A DNA stretch of 64,000 nucleotides from PALSA-243 sp049522755 (GTDB lineage Bacteria; Acidobacteriota; Terriglobia; Bryobacterales; Bryobacteraceae). The position numbers and the translations under genes are program-made. Positions within the stretch are counted from its first letter, which is position 1, and every line of letters begins with the position of its first letter. Under the pieces are notes generated by a model, which saw nothing but the letters and a program-made list of their open reading frames with translations, did no database searches and was not told where the DNA came from. Below are positions 10,336 through 18,884 of this stretch, piece after piece. The DNA is taken from contig JBEKNN010000007.1 in assembly GCA_049522755.1 (NCBI GenBank), positions 1-64,000 on the forward strand, in the 5' to 3' direction.

Positions 10336-10450
10336 GTGGGGCGGGCCCATGGCCTGCCGCGTCCGAACCGCTCCGAGCGCTCGGCCTTCGGGCGGCAATC
10401 CGCGATTGAGGCTTGGACGCTTCACGCGGCAGGCCATGGGCCCGCCCCAC
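10336..10450. repeat. Complete REPIN-like inverted repeat in the leader of the potassium channel gene
   Basis: Two 27-base arms, 10336-10362 and 10424-10450, are perfect reverse complements. The left arm begins GTGGGGCGGGCCCATGGCC. They are separated by 61 bases that contain a further palindrome (CCGAGCGCTCGG). The right arm ends 9 bases before the ATG of the channel gene. A partial copy is at 57947. Confidence 0.9.
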
Positions 10451-10459
10451 CATAAAACC

Positions 10460-11470
10460 ATGACCCGCCAGTCTCGCCGATTCCTCTTCATCCTGGTGGC
10501 CATCCTCTTCACCCTCGCGATCGGTACCGCGGGCTTCGTTCTTATCGACCATTACTCTCCGTTCGACGCGTTCTACATGACTCTCACCACCATGACAACG
10601 GTGGGTTACGGCGAGTTGCATCCCCTATCGACGGCGGGCCGGGTCTTCAATTCCTTCCTGATTTTCTTCGGCGTCACGACTCTCTTTATCGCTGTGGGCG
10701 CCATGACTCAGACCATCATCGAATGGGAGTTCGGAGACGCCATCGGCAAGCGGCGGAACAAACGCATGATAGACAGACTCAAAGATCACTTCATCATCTG
10801 CGGCTATGGGCGCGTGGGACGCGGCGCGGCCGCGGAACTCACTCACGCGGGCGCGCCGTTCGTCATCGTCGATATCGACCCCGAGCGGTGCGAGCGGGCC
10901 ATGGTGGCGGGACACCTCGCCGTCGCGGCCGATTCCACCCGCGACGATACCTTGCGCCAGGTGGGAATCGAGCGGGCGCGCGGCTTAGTGGCGGCGCTAT
11001 CGAGCGATGCGGATAATCTCTTCGTACTGCTCTCCGCCAAGGGCCTCAATTCCCGCATCTACGTGGCCACGCGGGCCGCCGAAGAAGGCGCGGAAGAAAA
11101 GATGCGGCGCGCCGGGGCGGACGCCGTTTTTGCGCCGTACTCCATCACCGGGCACCGCCTGGCGCAGTCGCTGCTGCGGCCGCACGTGGTGCAATTTCTC
11201 GACTTCACCACCACCAACAGGCTCGGCGAGGACATCGCCATCGAGCAGGTTCCGGTGGCGCCATCCAGCCGGATGGTTTCGAAGACCATCCGCGAAATGC
11301 AGATCGGCCGCGACCTCGGCGTCATCGTGATGGCCATCCGCAGTCGCGAAGGCGCCATGGTCTTCAATCCGCCCGCGGACACGCCTGTGCGCGGCGGCGA
11401 CCATCTGATCGTCATGGGGCGACAGGATAGCCTGCGAGCTTTGGAACGGCTGCTGGGGAGCGAGCGGTAA
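10460..11470 (+). CDS. Potassium channel protein with TrkA-N and TrkA-C domains
   Basis: A 336-residue protein. Helix 1 (FLFILVAILFTLAIGTAGFV) and helix 2 (FNSFLIFFGVTTLFIAVGAM) flank a selectivity filter, TTVGYGE, at residues 46-52. An RCK/TrkA-N domain starts with FIICGYGRVGR near 111, and a TrkA-C domain closes the protein. This is the layout of MthK/YugO-like channels in the inner membrane. The ATG at 10460 is chosen because the upstream in-frame codons lie in the repeat. The long hairpin just upstream may affect expression. Confidence 0.93.
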   Translation: MTRQSRRFLFILVAILFTLAIGTAGFVLIDHYSPFDAFYMTLTTMTTVGYGELHPLSTAGRVFNSFLIFFGVTTLFIAVGAMTQTIIEWEFGDAIGKRRNKRMIDRLKDHFIICGYGRVGRGAAAELTHAGAPFVIVDIDPERCERAMVAGHLAVAADSTRDDTLRQVGIERARGLVAALSSDADNLFVLLSAKGLNSRIYVATRAAEEGAEEKMRRAGADAVFAPYSITGHRLAQSLLRPHVVQFLDFTTTNRLGEDIAIEQVPVAPSSRMVSKTIREMQIGRDLGVIVMAIRSREGAMVFNPPADTPVRGGDHLIVMGRQDSLRALERLLGSER

Positions 11471-11517
11471 CAAGTTATAATTGGGAATTAGAAAGCCAGC
11501 CATCAGACCCGCGGTTC

Positions 11518-12156
11518 ATGATTAAGCGCATCAAACAGTTCTTCGAATCCGTAGCCTACGCGGGGTTGAAACCTTCCGGAGGAAAACCGCTTGTCACAGC
11601 CGAGGCAGGGCGGTCCGGGTGGCTCGCGCCAATACAGGATAGGATCGAGAGGTTTCTCAACAAGGGCGGCTCCACCGATCCGCTATATCTGAGCAACCGG
11701 ACCTTCCTGCAGAAAGCCAGGATGTGGTTGATCATCGGCGTGCCATCGGTTGTCTTACTGGGCGGCCTTGGCCTGGTTCTTACCGGCTATTTCAACCAGG
11801 ACGCGCCTGTGGCTCCTCCGCCGGTAGGCCTATCCAACGCCGAGATCGCGCAGAAGATGCTACCCGATTTGAATAAGGATCTGCACATCGCGAGTCAGCA
11901 CGACCTGGACGTGCAGGACGTACACATTATCCGCGCCGGTTCGGTTAAGTTGGCGGGACTGGCTTTGAATAACACCGATCATGCCATCAAGAAAGTAGAG
12001 TTAGTGTTTGAGTTGACCGATAAGTACGGTTCCCGCCAGGGCGCCGTGAGCACTGAGCTGACGAACCTGGCCGCCAGGTCCAGCGTGCCCTTCCAGTTTG
12101 CCATCGAAGAGCAAGCGGCGGCGTTCGCGCTGGTGCGCGAGATCCACGTCGAGTAG
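11518..12156 (+). CDS. Single-pass membrane protein of unknown function
   Basis: A 212-residue protein with about 75 N-terminal cytoplasmic residues, one transmembrane helix (MWLIIGVPSVVLLGGLGLVL) and a C-terminal domain that begins after a Pro-rich linker. The segment GLALNNTDHAIKKVELVFEL resembles FxLYD-type beta domains, but I cannot assign it firmly. A TATAAT box at 11476-11481 lies 36 bases before the ATG. A palindromic repeat begins 3 bases after the stop. Confidence 0.8.
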   Translation: MIKRIKQFFESVAYAGLKPSGGKPLVTAEAGRSGWLAPIQDRIERFLNKGGSTDPLYLSNRTFLQKARMWLIIGVPSVVLLGGLGLVLTGYFNQDAPVAPPPVGLSNAEIAQKMLPDLNKDLHIASQHDLDVQDVHIIRAGSVKLAGLALNNTDHAIKKVELVFELTDKYGSRQGAVSTELTNLAARSSVPFQFAIEEQAAAFALVREIHVE

Positions 12157-12159
12157 TTA

Positions 12160-12203
12160 GTGGGGCGGCCAATCCTGGCTGCAACCGGCTTTCAGCCGGT
12201 TCC
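12160..12203 (+). repeat. Palindromic repeat, GTGGGGCGGCCAATCCTGG family
   Basis: The same unit as at 2264, 7305, 15091 and 63124. It carries the self-complementary core ACCGGCTTTCAGCCGGT. It lies between two convergent genes. Confidence 0.85.
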
Positions 12204-12220
12204 TTTCAAGTGAGGCTTCC

Positions 12221-13042
12221 TCAAGGCCCCGGCGGCGCCAAAAATTCCAAGGGCGCAAACGCTACGATGAGCCACCGCTTGCCGCGCTTCTCTACCACGC
12301 ACTTCACTGTCTCCTCCTTACGGAGCGACCTCCCTACGTCCATCGGATTGGTCAGCGTCATGACCCAATCGATCTCCAGCGAGCGGCGATCGTCGCTGCC
12401 CTCGTTGCTCGTCAACTGGAGGGCCGGCTCGACCAGCCATATCGATGTCAGCGCCTGCAGGTTAGCCTCGAGTTGAGCGTAGCCAACCATGGCGCGGTCG
12501 AAGCGGGCGAGTAAGTTGGAAAGATAGTTCTCCTCCCGCCCGTCGGCGCGCCGCGAAGCCTGGTGCAAATCCACCGCAGCTTCGGATATGGCGTCCCATG
12601 CTTCCCGCCCGTGCGGCGGGGCGAAGAGCGACACCGGCTCGAACGATCCGATGCGCAGTTTTCCGCCGCTCCGCTGCGCGCGGTACGTTACCTTGACTTG
12701 CCGCCTGGTGGAGCCCGCCGATAGATCGTGCGCGTCGATATCCAGCGTCCAATTCATCTGGCCGCTCGATAACTCGGCGCCCGATAACTCAATGGAAGCC
12801 TGCACATCTGCATCGCGCAGCAGCCCGTGAACGTTGGCGGCAAGCTCTTTATAACCTTTCATAGCCGGGTCAAACGCCGCCAGAAACAGCTTTTCCTGAT
12901 GATTGCGAAGGGCCTCCGCGGCGGAATTGACAAGCGCCTCGATATCGTCGCCGTCATCGCTCGCGTCCGCGCGCAGGCAGGCGGCCATGGGAATCCAAAG
13001 CAGCGTGCGGCGCGTCATCCGGCCTGTCATGCGGCCTGTCAT
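12221..13042 (-). CDS. Exported protein of unknown function with an internal duplication
   Basis: A 273-residue protein with a short basic N-terminus and a hydrophobic segment (RRTLLWIPMAACLRA), either a signal peptide or a weak lipobox at MAAC. Two halves look related: FDPAMKGYKELAANVHGLL matches FDRAMVGYAQLEANLQALT, and each half ends in a FEPVSLFAPP/FAPLEFLAPP strand. The halves are reminiscent of NTF2-like folds, but that is a guess. The first codons hold a 12-base tandem repeat giving MTGRMTGRMTRR, so the true start may be the third ATG at 13018. It starts just after the argJ stop, at the end of the aroC operon. Confidence 0.72.
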   Translation of the reverse strand: MTGRMTGRMTRRTLLWIPMAACLRADASDDGDDIEALVNSAAEALRNHQEKLFLAAFDPAMKGYKELAANVHGLLRDADVQASIELSGAELSSGQMNWTLDIDAHDLSAGSTRRQVKVTYRAQRSGGKLRIGSFEPVSLFAPPHGREAWDAISEAAVDLHQASRRADGREENYLSNLLARFDRAMVGYAQLEANLQALTSIWLVEPALQLTSNEGSDDRRSLEIDWVMTLTNPMDVGRSLRKEETVKCVVEKRGKRWLIVAFAPLEFLAPPGP

Positions 13043-13043
13043 C

Positions 13044-14240
13044 TCATGTCCTGTAACTGCCGTTGATGCGGATATAGCCCTCAGTCAGGTCGCAAGTCCA
13101 GAAGCGCGTTTCGCCCTTGCCTTTACCGCGAATCGTCACGCGGATTTCGCACTCGGGCGCGTCCAGCTTCCGCTTCAATTCCGCCTCGGAAAACGGCGCC
13201 GCCAATCCGCCTTTACACACCGCCACGCCTTGCATATGAACATCCGTCTTCACCGGATCGAACGCCACTCCGGCATTCCCGGCTGCCGAAAGAATCCTGC
13301 CCCAGTTGGGGTCGGAGCCCGCAATGGCGGTCTTGACGAGCGGCGAATTTGCAATGGAACGCGCGATGCGGGCGGCCGCACCGTTCGAAGGCGCTCCAGA
13401 AACCACAATTGTGACGAACTTTCTGGCGCCTTCGCCGTCGCGCGCGATCGCCTGCGCCAGCGACTCCATTACGAGTGCGATCGCTTCTTCCACTTTCGGC
13501 ATTTCCTTGGGGTCGGGACGCACGCCCGACGCGGAATTCGCCAGCAGCGCCAGCGTGTCGTTGGTGGAAGTATCGCCATCCACCGAGAGCCGGTTGTAGC
13601 TGCGCTCCACCGTACGCTTGAGCATGGCGCGCAACGGAGCCAGGGGAATATCGGCGTCGGTGAGCACGAACCCGAGCGTGGTGGCCATGAGCGGCTGGAT
13701 CATGCCCGAGCCCTTGGTCATGCCGGCAATGCGCACTGTTCCGCGGCGGAGCTTGACTTCGCCGAAGGCCGTCTTGGGAACCAGGTCGGTGGTCATGATG
13801 GCGCGCGCCACGTCGTCAAACCGCTCTCCGTTGAGCGACGCCACCAGCTGCGGCATCGCTTCCGTGATTTTCCGGGCGTCCAGTTCCACGCCGATCACGC
13901 CCGTCGACGCCACCAGCACCTGCGCCGCCGGCAGCCGCAGAAGCTTGGCCGCAGCCTTCGCCGACGCCAGCGCCACCGCGTCACCGGTGCGCGTGGCGCA
14001 GTTGGCATTGCCGGCATTCGCCAGAATCGCCCCCGCCAGTCCGCCCGAGAGTTTCAGATGGCGGCGGCTCAGCTTTACCGGCGCGGCCTGCACGCGGTTC
14101 TGCGTGAACACGGCCGCGGCGTTGGCCGGAAGGCCGCTCACAATCAGCGCCAGATCGGCCGTTTCCACTTTGCGGATGCCGGCGTAAGCGGCCGCGTAAG
14201 CATAGCCGAGCGGCAGTTTCACTGGCGCAGTTCCCCCCAA
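13044..14240 (-). CDS. argJ: Bifunctional glutamate N-acetyltransferase / amino-acid acetyltransferase
   Basis: A 398-residue ArgJ, which recycles the acetyl group from N-acetylornithine to glutamate in arginine synthesis. The self-cleavage site is recognisable: KGSGMIQPLMATTLGF, with the nucleophilic Thr after MA. Other family blocks are MTTDLVPKTAF, DGDTSTNDT and the C-terminal INGSYRT. Its start overlaps the end of fmt by 22 bases, so it is translated from the same message. Length is normal for the family. Confidence 0.96.
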   Translation of the reverse strand: MGGTAPVKLPLGYAYAAAYAGIRKVETADLALIVSGLPANAAAVFTQNRVQAAPVKLSRRHLKLSGGLAGAILANAGNANCATRTGDAVALASAKAAAKLLRLPAAQVLVASTGVIGVELDARKITEAMPQLVASLNGERFDDVARAIMTTDLVPKTAFGEVKLRRGTVRIAGMTKGSGMIQPLMATTLGFVLTDADIPLAPLRAMLKRTVERSYNRLSVDGDTSTNDTLALLANSASGVRPDPKEMPKVEEAIALVMESLAQAIARDGEGARKFVTIVVSGAPSNGAAARIARSIANSPLVKTAIAGSDPNWGRILSAAGNAGVAFDPVKTDVHMQGVAVCKGGLAAPFSEAELKRKLDAPECEIRVTIRGKGKGETRFWTCDLTEGYIRINGSYRT

Positions 14241-15085
14241 AGTTCATTCTCGGATAATCGCTGCCCATTTGCGAAGTCGGCCGCCGGCATCCGCTTGCGC
14301 CCTTCCAATTGCACCTCCACCAGAGTCACGCTCCCGCCGTCAACGCGCGTCTTCCATATATAGAAACGTTGCCCCCGGAACATGGTGTAAGCCCCTGGCC
14401 ACGGCTGCAACCCCCGGACACGATTGTGAATGGCTTCCACCGGCCAATTCCAGTCGATCAATCCATCTTCCTTCTTCAGCATGGGGGCATAGCTCGCCTG
14501 CGCGTTGTCCTGCTTTTCGGGAATGATAGACGCCAGCCCGTCCAGCGTCTTCACCAGCAAATCGGCGCCCGTCACGGCCAGCCGCTGTCCCAATTCGACG
14601 GCGTTCTCGTCGGGCCCTATCTCCGTTTCCGCCTTCAGCAGCATGTCTCCGGTATCGAGACCCGCGTCGATCCGCATGGTGGTGACGCCGGTGCGCGTCT
14701 CGCCATGGACAATCGCCCATTGGATAGGACCGGCGCCGCGGTATTTCGGCAGCAGCGACGCGTGGACGTTGATGATGCCATTGGGGACCAGATCGATCAC
14801 GCTTTGCGGGATAATCTGCCCGTAACCCACTACCACCATCGCGTCCGCGCCCAGCGACCGCAGATGCTCCACGGCTTCCGGCTTGCGCACGCGCTCCGGC
14901 TGATATACAGGAAGCCCCAGCCGCAGCGCCGCTTCCTTTACCGGCGATTGCGCCAGTTGTTGGCCGCGGCCGCGGGGCCGGTCGGGCTGCGTCAGCACCG
15001 AGAGCACTTCATGCCCGGCCGCGACGATGCGTTCCAACGTAGGAACCGCAAACGCCGGCGTGCCCAGATAGGCCAGCCGCATCAT
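14219..15085 (-). CDS. fmt: Methionyl-tRNA formyltransferase
   Basis: A 288-residue protein that formylates initiator Met-tRNA. The N-terminus MMRLAYLGTPAFAVPTLERI is typical. The central NVHASLLPKYRGAGPIQWAI holds the catalytic Asn-His and the SLLP motif, and DTGDML follows. The C-terminal domain is shorter than in Escherichia coli. A palindromic repeat lies directly against the start codon (15091-15137), so the native ribosome-binding region has been replaced by repeat sequence. It pairs functionally with def just upstream. Confidence 0.95.
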   Translation of the reverse strand: MMRLAYLGTPAFAVPTLERIVAAGHEVLSVLTQPDRPRGRGQQLAQSPVKEAALRLGLPVYQPERVRKPEAVEHLRSLGADAMVVVGYGQIIPQSVIDLVPNGIINVHASLLPKYRGAGPIQWAIVHGETRTGVTTMRIDAGLDTGDMLLKAETEIGPDENAVELGQRLAVTGADLLVKTLDGLASIIPEKQDNAQASYAPMLKKEDGLIDWNWPVEAIHNRVRGLQPWPGAYTMFRGQRFYIWKTRVDGGSVTLVEVQLEGRKRMPAADFANGQRLSENELWGELRQ

Positions 15086-15090
15086 GCTCT

Positions 15091-15217
15091 GTGGGGCAAC
15101 CAATCCTGGCTGCAGCCGGCTTTCAGCCGGCTCTCTTCGTCTCGCGCCGCGCCGCTTTCCGTCGCCGAAGTGGCGCGCGCACCCATGCGTGCAGCGTTCA
15201 CACTCGTGTGAACGCAT
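15091..15217 (+). repeat. Two palindromic repeats between def and fmt
   Basis: The GTGGGGCAACCAATCCTGG family (15091-15137) and the GTGGCGCGCGCACCCATGCG family (15170-15217) stand side by side in the 160-base gap between def and fmt. The first begins 5 bases upstream of the fmt start on the opposite strand. Confidence 0.85.
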
Positions 15218-15245
15218 CCGCTCCCCACTCCGCAATAAACCCTCA

Positions 15246-15761
15246 TCACTCCCACTCGCCGTCGCGCTGCAGCTTCTTGATTTTGCGCTTCATAACTTCG
15301 CGCTTCAGCGTGCTGATGTGCGTAAAGTAGAGCCTGCCATAGAGATGATCGGTCTCATGCAGAAAGGCGCGCGCCAGCAGGTCCTCGCCCGTCATTTCGA
15401 ACTCTTCGCCCTTGACGTTCTGCGCGCGAATGGTTACCCGCTTGCCGCGCCGCACCTGCTCGCGAAACCCGGGGATGCTCAGGCAGCCTTCCTCCCCGAT
15501 CTGCCGGCCTTCCACCTTCACGATTTTGGGATTGATGAGCACCAGCTTCTCTTCGGGCTTCTCGCCGTTCGAGACGTCGATCACAGCGATCTTCTGTGAC
15601 ACGCCGATCTGCGTCGCCGCCAGACCCACGCCCTTGGCCGCGTACATCGATTCGAACATGTCCTCCACAAACTTTTGCAGCGCCGGCGTATCGAATTGCG
15701 TTACGTCGTCCGCCTCGCGCTCCAGCACCGGGTTGCCCAACTTCACAATCGGATAGACCAT
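15246..15761 (-). CDS. def: Peptide deformylase
   Basis: A 171-residue deformylase that removes the formyl group from nascent proteins. All three family motifs are present: GVGLAATQIG (44-53), EGCLSIPG with the metal-binding Cys93, and HETDH (135-139), the metal-binding and catalytic motif, in which the usual Ile is Thr. The start at 15761 gives the normal length. It begins 5 bases after aroC and precedes fmt, its functional partner. Confidence 0.96.
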   Translation of the reverse strand: MVYPIVKLGNPVLEREADDVTQFDTPALQKFVEDMFESMYAAKGVGLAATQIGVSQKIAVIDVSNGEKPEEKLVLINPKIVKVEGRQIGEEGCLSIPGFREQVRRGKRVTIRAQNVKGEEFEMTGEDLLARAFLHETDHLYGRLYFTHISTLKREVMKRKIKKLQRDGEWE

Positions 15762-15766
15762 AATTG

Positions 15767-16939
15767 TCAGAAACTCTTCACCTGCTCTTGGTAACCTTCG
15801 AAATTGCGCCGCGTCTCTGGCACCGAATCGCCGCCGAATTTTTCCAGGAACGCCTGCGCCAGCACGATCGCCGTCATGGCTTCGCCAATCACGCCCGCAG
15901 CGGGAACCACGCACACGTCCGACCGCTCATAGGCCGCGAGAGCCGGCTCCCGGGTGGCGAGGTCCACGGATTCGAGCGGCCGGCGAAGCGTGGAAATCGG
16001 CTTCAACATGCCGCGCACCAGCACATCTTCTCCGTTGGTAATGCCGCCCTCAAGGCCGCCCGCCCGATTGGCGCCGCGCGTGAAGCGCCGGCCTTCGCGG
16101 TCATAGTGGATCGTATCCTGCACCTTCGATCCGAAACTCGCCGCGCCTTCCGCCGCGAACCCGACCTCGACTCCCTTCACCGCCTGCATCGAGACAATCG
16201 CCTGGGCCAGGCGGCCATCGAGACGCGTATCCCAGGCGATGTGCGACCCGAGCCCGGGCGGAACTCCGCGCGCCACCACTTCGAAAACACCGCCCGCCGT
16301 GTCGCCGGTGCGGTAGGCTTCATCCACCACGGCCTTCATGCGCACTTCAGTTTCCGCATCCACGCAGCCCAGCAGCACGTCGTCCTTCCGGCCCAGCGCG
16401 GCGATCTCTTCCCACTCCGCGGCGCGTTCGAGGCGCACCGGACCCACCGCGATCACGTGGCTCCAGATCTGAATGCCGAACTCGCCCAGCAGGGCCTTGG
16501 CAAGAGCGCCCACCGCCACGCGGGCCGCCGTCTCCCGCGCGCTGGCGCGTTCCAGAATGTAACGCGCATCGTGAAAATTGTACTTGATGGCGCCGGCCAG
16601 ATCGGCGTGGCCCGGCCGCGGGCGGGTCACCGTCTTGCGCTTCTCCGCAGACCCCGCAAAATCCTCCACCGGCAGCGATTCCGTCCAGTTCTTCCAATCG
16701 TTGTTGCGAATCAGCATCGCCACCGGCGAACCGATGGTATGGGAGTGGCGTACGCCGGCCACGATTTCCACGCGGTCGTGCTCGATTTTCATGCGGCCGC
16801 CGCGCCCATAGCCCTGCTGGCGGCGCCAAAGCTCGCGATTGACCGCGTCGAGTGATATGGGGATGCCCGCCGGGAGCCCTGTCAGCGTAGCCACCAGGCA
16901 TTCGCCGTGAGACTCCCCCGCAGTCTCAAAACGCAACAT
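15767..16939 (-). CDS. aroC: Chorismate synthase
   Basis: A 390-residue enzyme of the shikimate pathway that forms chorismate from EPSP with reduced FMN. Diagnostic motifs are FETAGESHGECL at the start, RPRPGHADLAGAIKY, and ERASARETAARVAVGALAK, the equivalent of the GGRSSARET block. The ATG at 16939 fits the family N-terminus exactly. It heads the minus-strand operon aroC-def-fmt-argJ and is divergent from a small membrane protein gene. Confidence 0.97.
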   Translation of the reverse strand: MLRFETAGESHGECLVATLTGLPAGIPISLDAVNRELWRRQQGYGRGGRMKIEHDRVEIVAGVRHSHTIGSPVAMLIRNNDWKNWTESLPVEDFAGSAEKRKTVTRPRPGHADLAGAIKYNFHDARYILERASARETAARVAVGALAKALLGEFGIQIWSHVIAVGPVRLERAAEWEEIAALGRKDDVLLGCVDAETEVRMKAVVDEAYRTGDTAGGVFEVVARGVPPGLGSHIAWDTRLDGRLAQAIVSMQAVKGVEVGFAAEGAASFGSKVQDTIHYDREGRRFTRGANRAGGLEGGITNGEDVLVRGMLKPISTLRRPLESVDLATREPALAAYERSDVCVVPAAGVIGEAMTAIVLAQAFLEKFGGDSVPETRRNFEGYQEQVKSF

Positions 16940-17017
16940 GGAGTAAGATTTTTTATGGTAGCAGAAGCGAACAATTATCTGGATTTTTACGTACTGGATA
17001 AATGAGGTGACGCGGCC

Positions 17018-17212
17018 GTGCTGAAATTCCTTCTGTGGTGCATTCTGTTGGTCTTGTGCTGGCCTTTGGCCATTGCCGCCCTGGTTCTCTACCCCTTGGT
17101 ATGGCTGTGCCTTTTGCCATTTCGCATTTTGGGTATAGCCGTTGAGGGCGCTCTGGAGCTGGTTTGGGCGGTGATCACGCTGCCCGTACGGATTGTCCGG
17201 ACTATCGCCTAA
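17018..17212 (+). CDS. Small hydrophobic membrane protein
   Basis: A 64-residue protein made almost entirely of two hydrophobic stretches (LLWCILLVLCWPLAIAALVL and LYPLVWLCLLPFRIL) with a third amphipathic segment. It starts at a GTG preceded by GAGGTGA at a plausible distance. Its promoter region is shared, divergently, with aroC. I do not recognise a family. Tryptophan and leucine content and the paired helices argue for a real membrane miniprotein. Confidence 0.6.
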   Translation: MLKFLLWCILLVLCWPLAIAALVLYPLVWLCLLPFRILGIAVEGALELVWAVITLPVRIVRTIA

Positions 17213-17318
17213 CCGGTGGCAACGGCTTGTGTGGTCCCATGGCCAGCCGATCCAGGCTCTTCCATTCGAACCAACCTGAGGGGCCACGATTCGGAACTCA
17301 CCCCTCCGCATTCCATTC

Positions 17319-18607
17319 TCAAGAATGTTCTCCCTCGGCGACATCGCCCGGAACCCCAACATTGATCTGGCGGCATCCTTCCGAGTCGGGTTCACCGAGG
17401 TATTCGACCTCAACCCAGGCGTCTCCCAGACGCACACAGATATTACTCCGATCGGCGTTTTCGGAAAGACCGTTCACCCAAAGACTGATGAACGCACGCT
17501 CTTATTGTGATTTCCGCAGTGCTCCAGGTGATACCGTCGCACACTCCCTTCAGAACCAGCCGATCGATCTTCAGGGGCATATCGACAGCTATGCGAAGGG
17601 TTCGCCCGAATCCGGTTTCCGGGAATCGAAGGTGCACGGCGTTCCAGCCGCCTTCTAAACCCGGGGGCAAGCGAAAATTGGCCAGCCAGGCGCCATCTTC
17701 CTCATGTTTCACACACAGCGCCGGGACGCCGAAACCACCAACTTCAAAGCGAAGCTACTCACGAGTCACGCACTCCCGATGCGTGCGGAACCAACAGGTG
17801 ATGTATTCCTCTTTGCGGGTGGAAAAATTCACGCCGAAGTTTCTGGCGTGGACGACGGCGAGCAGCTCCGGCGCCTCCTGTTCCGTTTCCAGCGGGACTG
17901 GCTCCCACTTCCGGTAGCACGCAGCGCCCGCGATCACGCCCGAAGCGTATAGGAATTCTACGCGGGCAAACCCGGCAGCCCGGCACATCGCCATCAAACA
18001 GCCGACCGTAGGGCCGATCCAGCTGTCCAATTGATTCCCCAATTCGTCCGTTTCGTAAAAACTTCATGGTGGGGATTTCTTTTTGGCGCTCGCGCCAGGT
18101 TTCCGCGTCCGTCACAAACGATTCCACGATGGCCGTATCTATCGTGAGGGCGCAAACGATTTCCAGAGCCAGGAGCGGGTGTTTCAGATGGTATAGAACG
18201 CCAAAAAAGAAGACGAAATCGAACTTGCCAAGACCGGCTTGCGGTAACTCGAAAAAATCGAAAATACGATACGATACGGTGGACAACAGAGTCTTGCGGA
18301 TATGGAGAAAATTGGGAATTTCGATGCAGTCCACCGCCGTGACATCGGCTCCATGCCGCTCGGCTTCAAAGCTAAACCAGCCATCCCAAGCGCCAATATC
18401 CAACACCCATCTCCCTGCTAATTCCCTGGGAATCGGAAACCGGGCATACCGCTCTTTGAGAACTTCTATTCTGTTGTAGCCTTCGATAAAGGTTCCGTCC
18501 GGTAGCTCAAAGCTGTGATACCAGCCCTTTTCAGCAAGTTCCTGGCTGAAATCCTTAGCCCTGCGCGGTTCACGAATAAGGGATAGCCGCATTGGCGTAA
18601 CTATCAT
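17319..18607 (-). pseudogene. Decayed SAM-dependent methyltransferase gene
   Basis: The N-terminal part reads as a class I methyltransferase related to the DUF1698/CmoB-like group (WYHSFELPDG, then WVLDIGAWDGWFSFE as the SAM motif, then FDFVFFFGVLYHLKHP). At a run of five A at 18057-18061 the frame is lost; removing one base restores MKFYETDELGNQLDSW. The restored frame meets a TAG at 17755-17757 and then continues (LRFEVGGFGVPALCVKHEED). Near 17500-17512 a further shift is needed to read ERAFISLWVNGLSENADRSN in a C-terminal domain. A last part, read in yet another frame, may extend to 17211. Three or more lesions make it a pseudogene. Confidence 0.85.
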
Positions 18608-18884
18608 AAGCGGAATTTTTCCGTCTCCACGGTATTGCCGTCTCCGGACCGTACACAAACAGAGCCCGGCATATCCTGCCGGGGTCTTAACGCGGCCCGC
18701 GCCACGGTGTGCGCTCCGAAGGACAATCTTGTTGAATCTTGTGATAACTAATATTGAATAATACTTCTACATGAGGCGATACTTTATAAGAAGGACCCAT
18801 TTCTCAGTTACAATATCAGTATTAGGACTCCGCTGACCTACCCTTGCCCGTTCTCCTGGCGCCACGCCTGAGAGCCCCCCGCGC
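18608..18884. other. AT-rich gap without a gene
   Basis: Bases 18720-18830 are clearly richer in A and T than the surrounding DNA (for example TTGAATAATACTTCTACATG). No reading frame, hairpin or RNA gene was found. It may hold the former promoter of the methyltransferase pseudogene, which is transcribed away from it. Confidence 0.5.

Noticed and set aside
18040..18070. Programmed frameshift in the methyltransferase gene at the five-A run
   Set aside because: At least two more lesions follow (a TAG and another shift), so decay is the simpler explanation.
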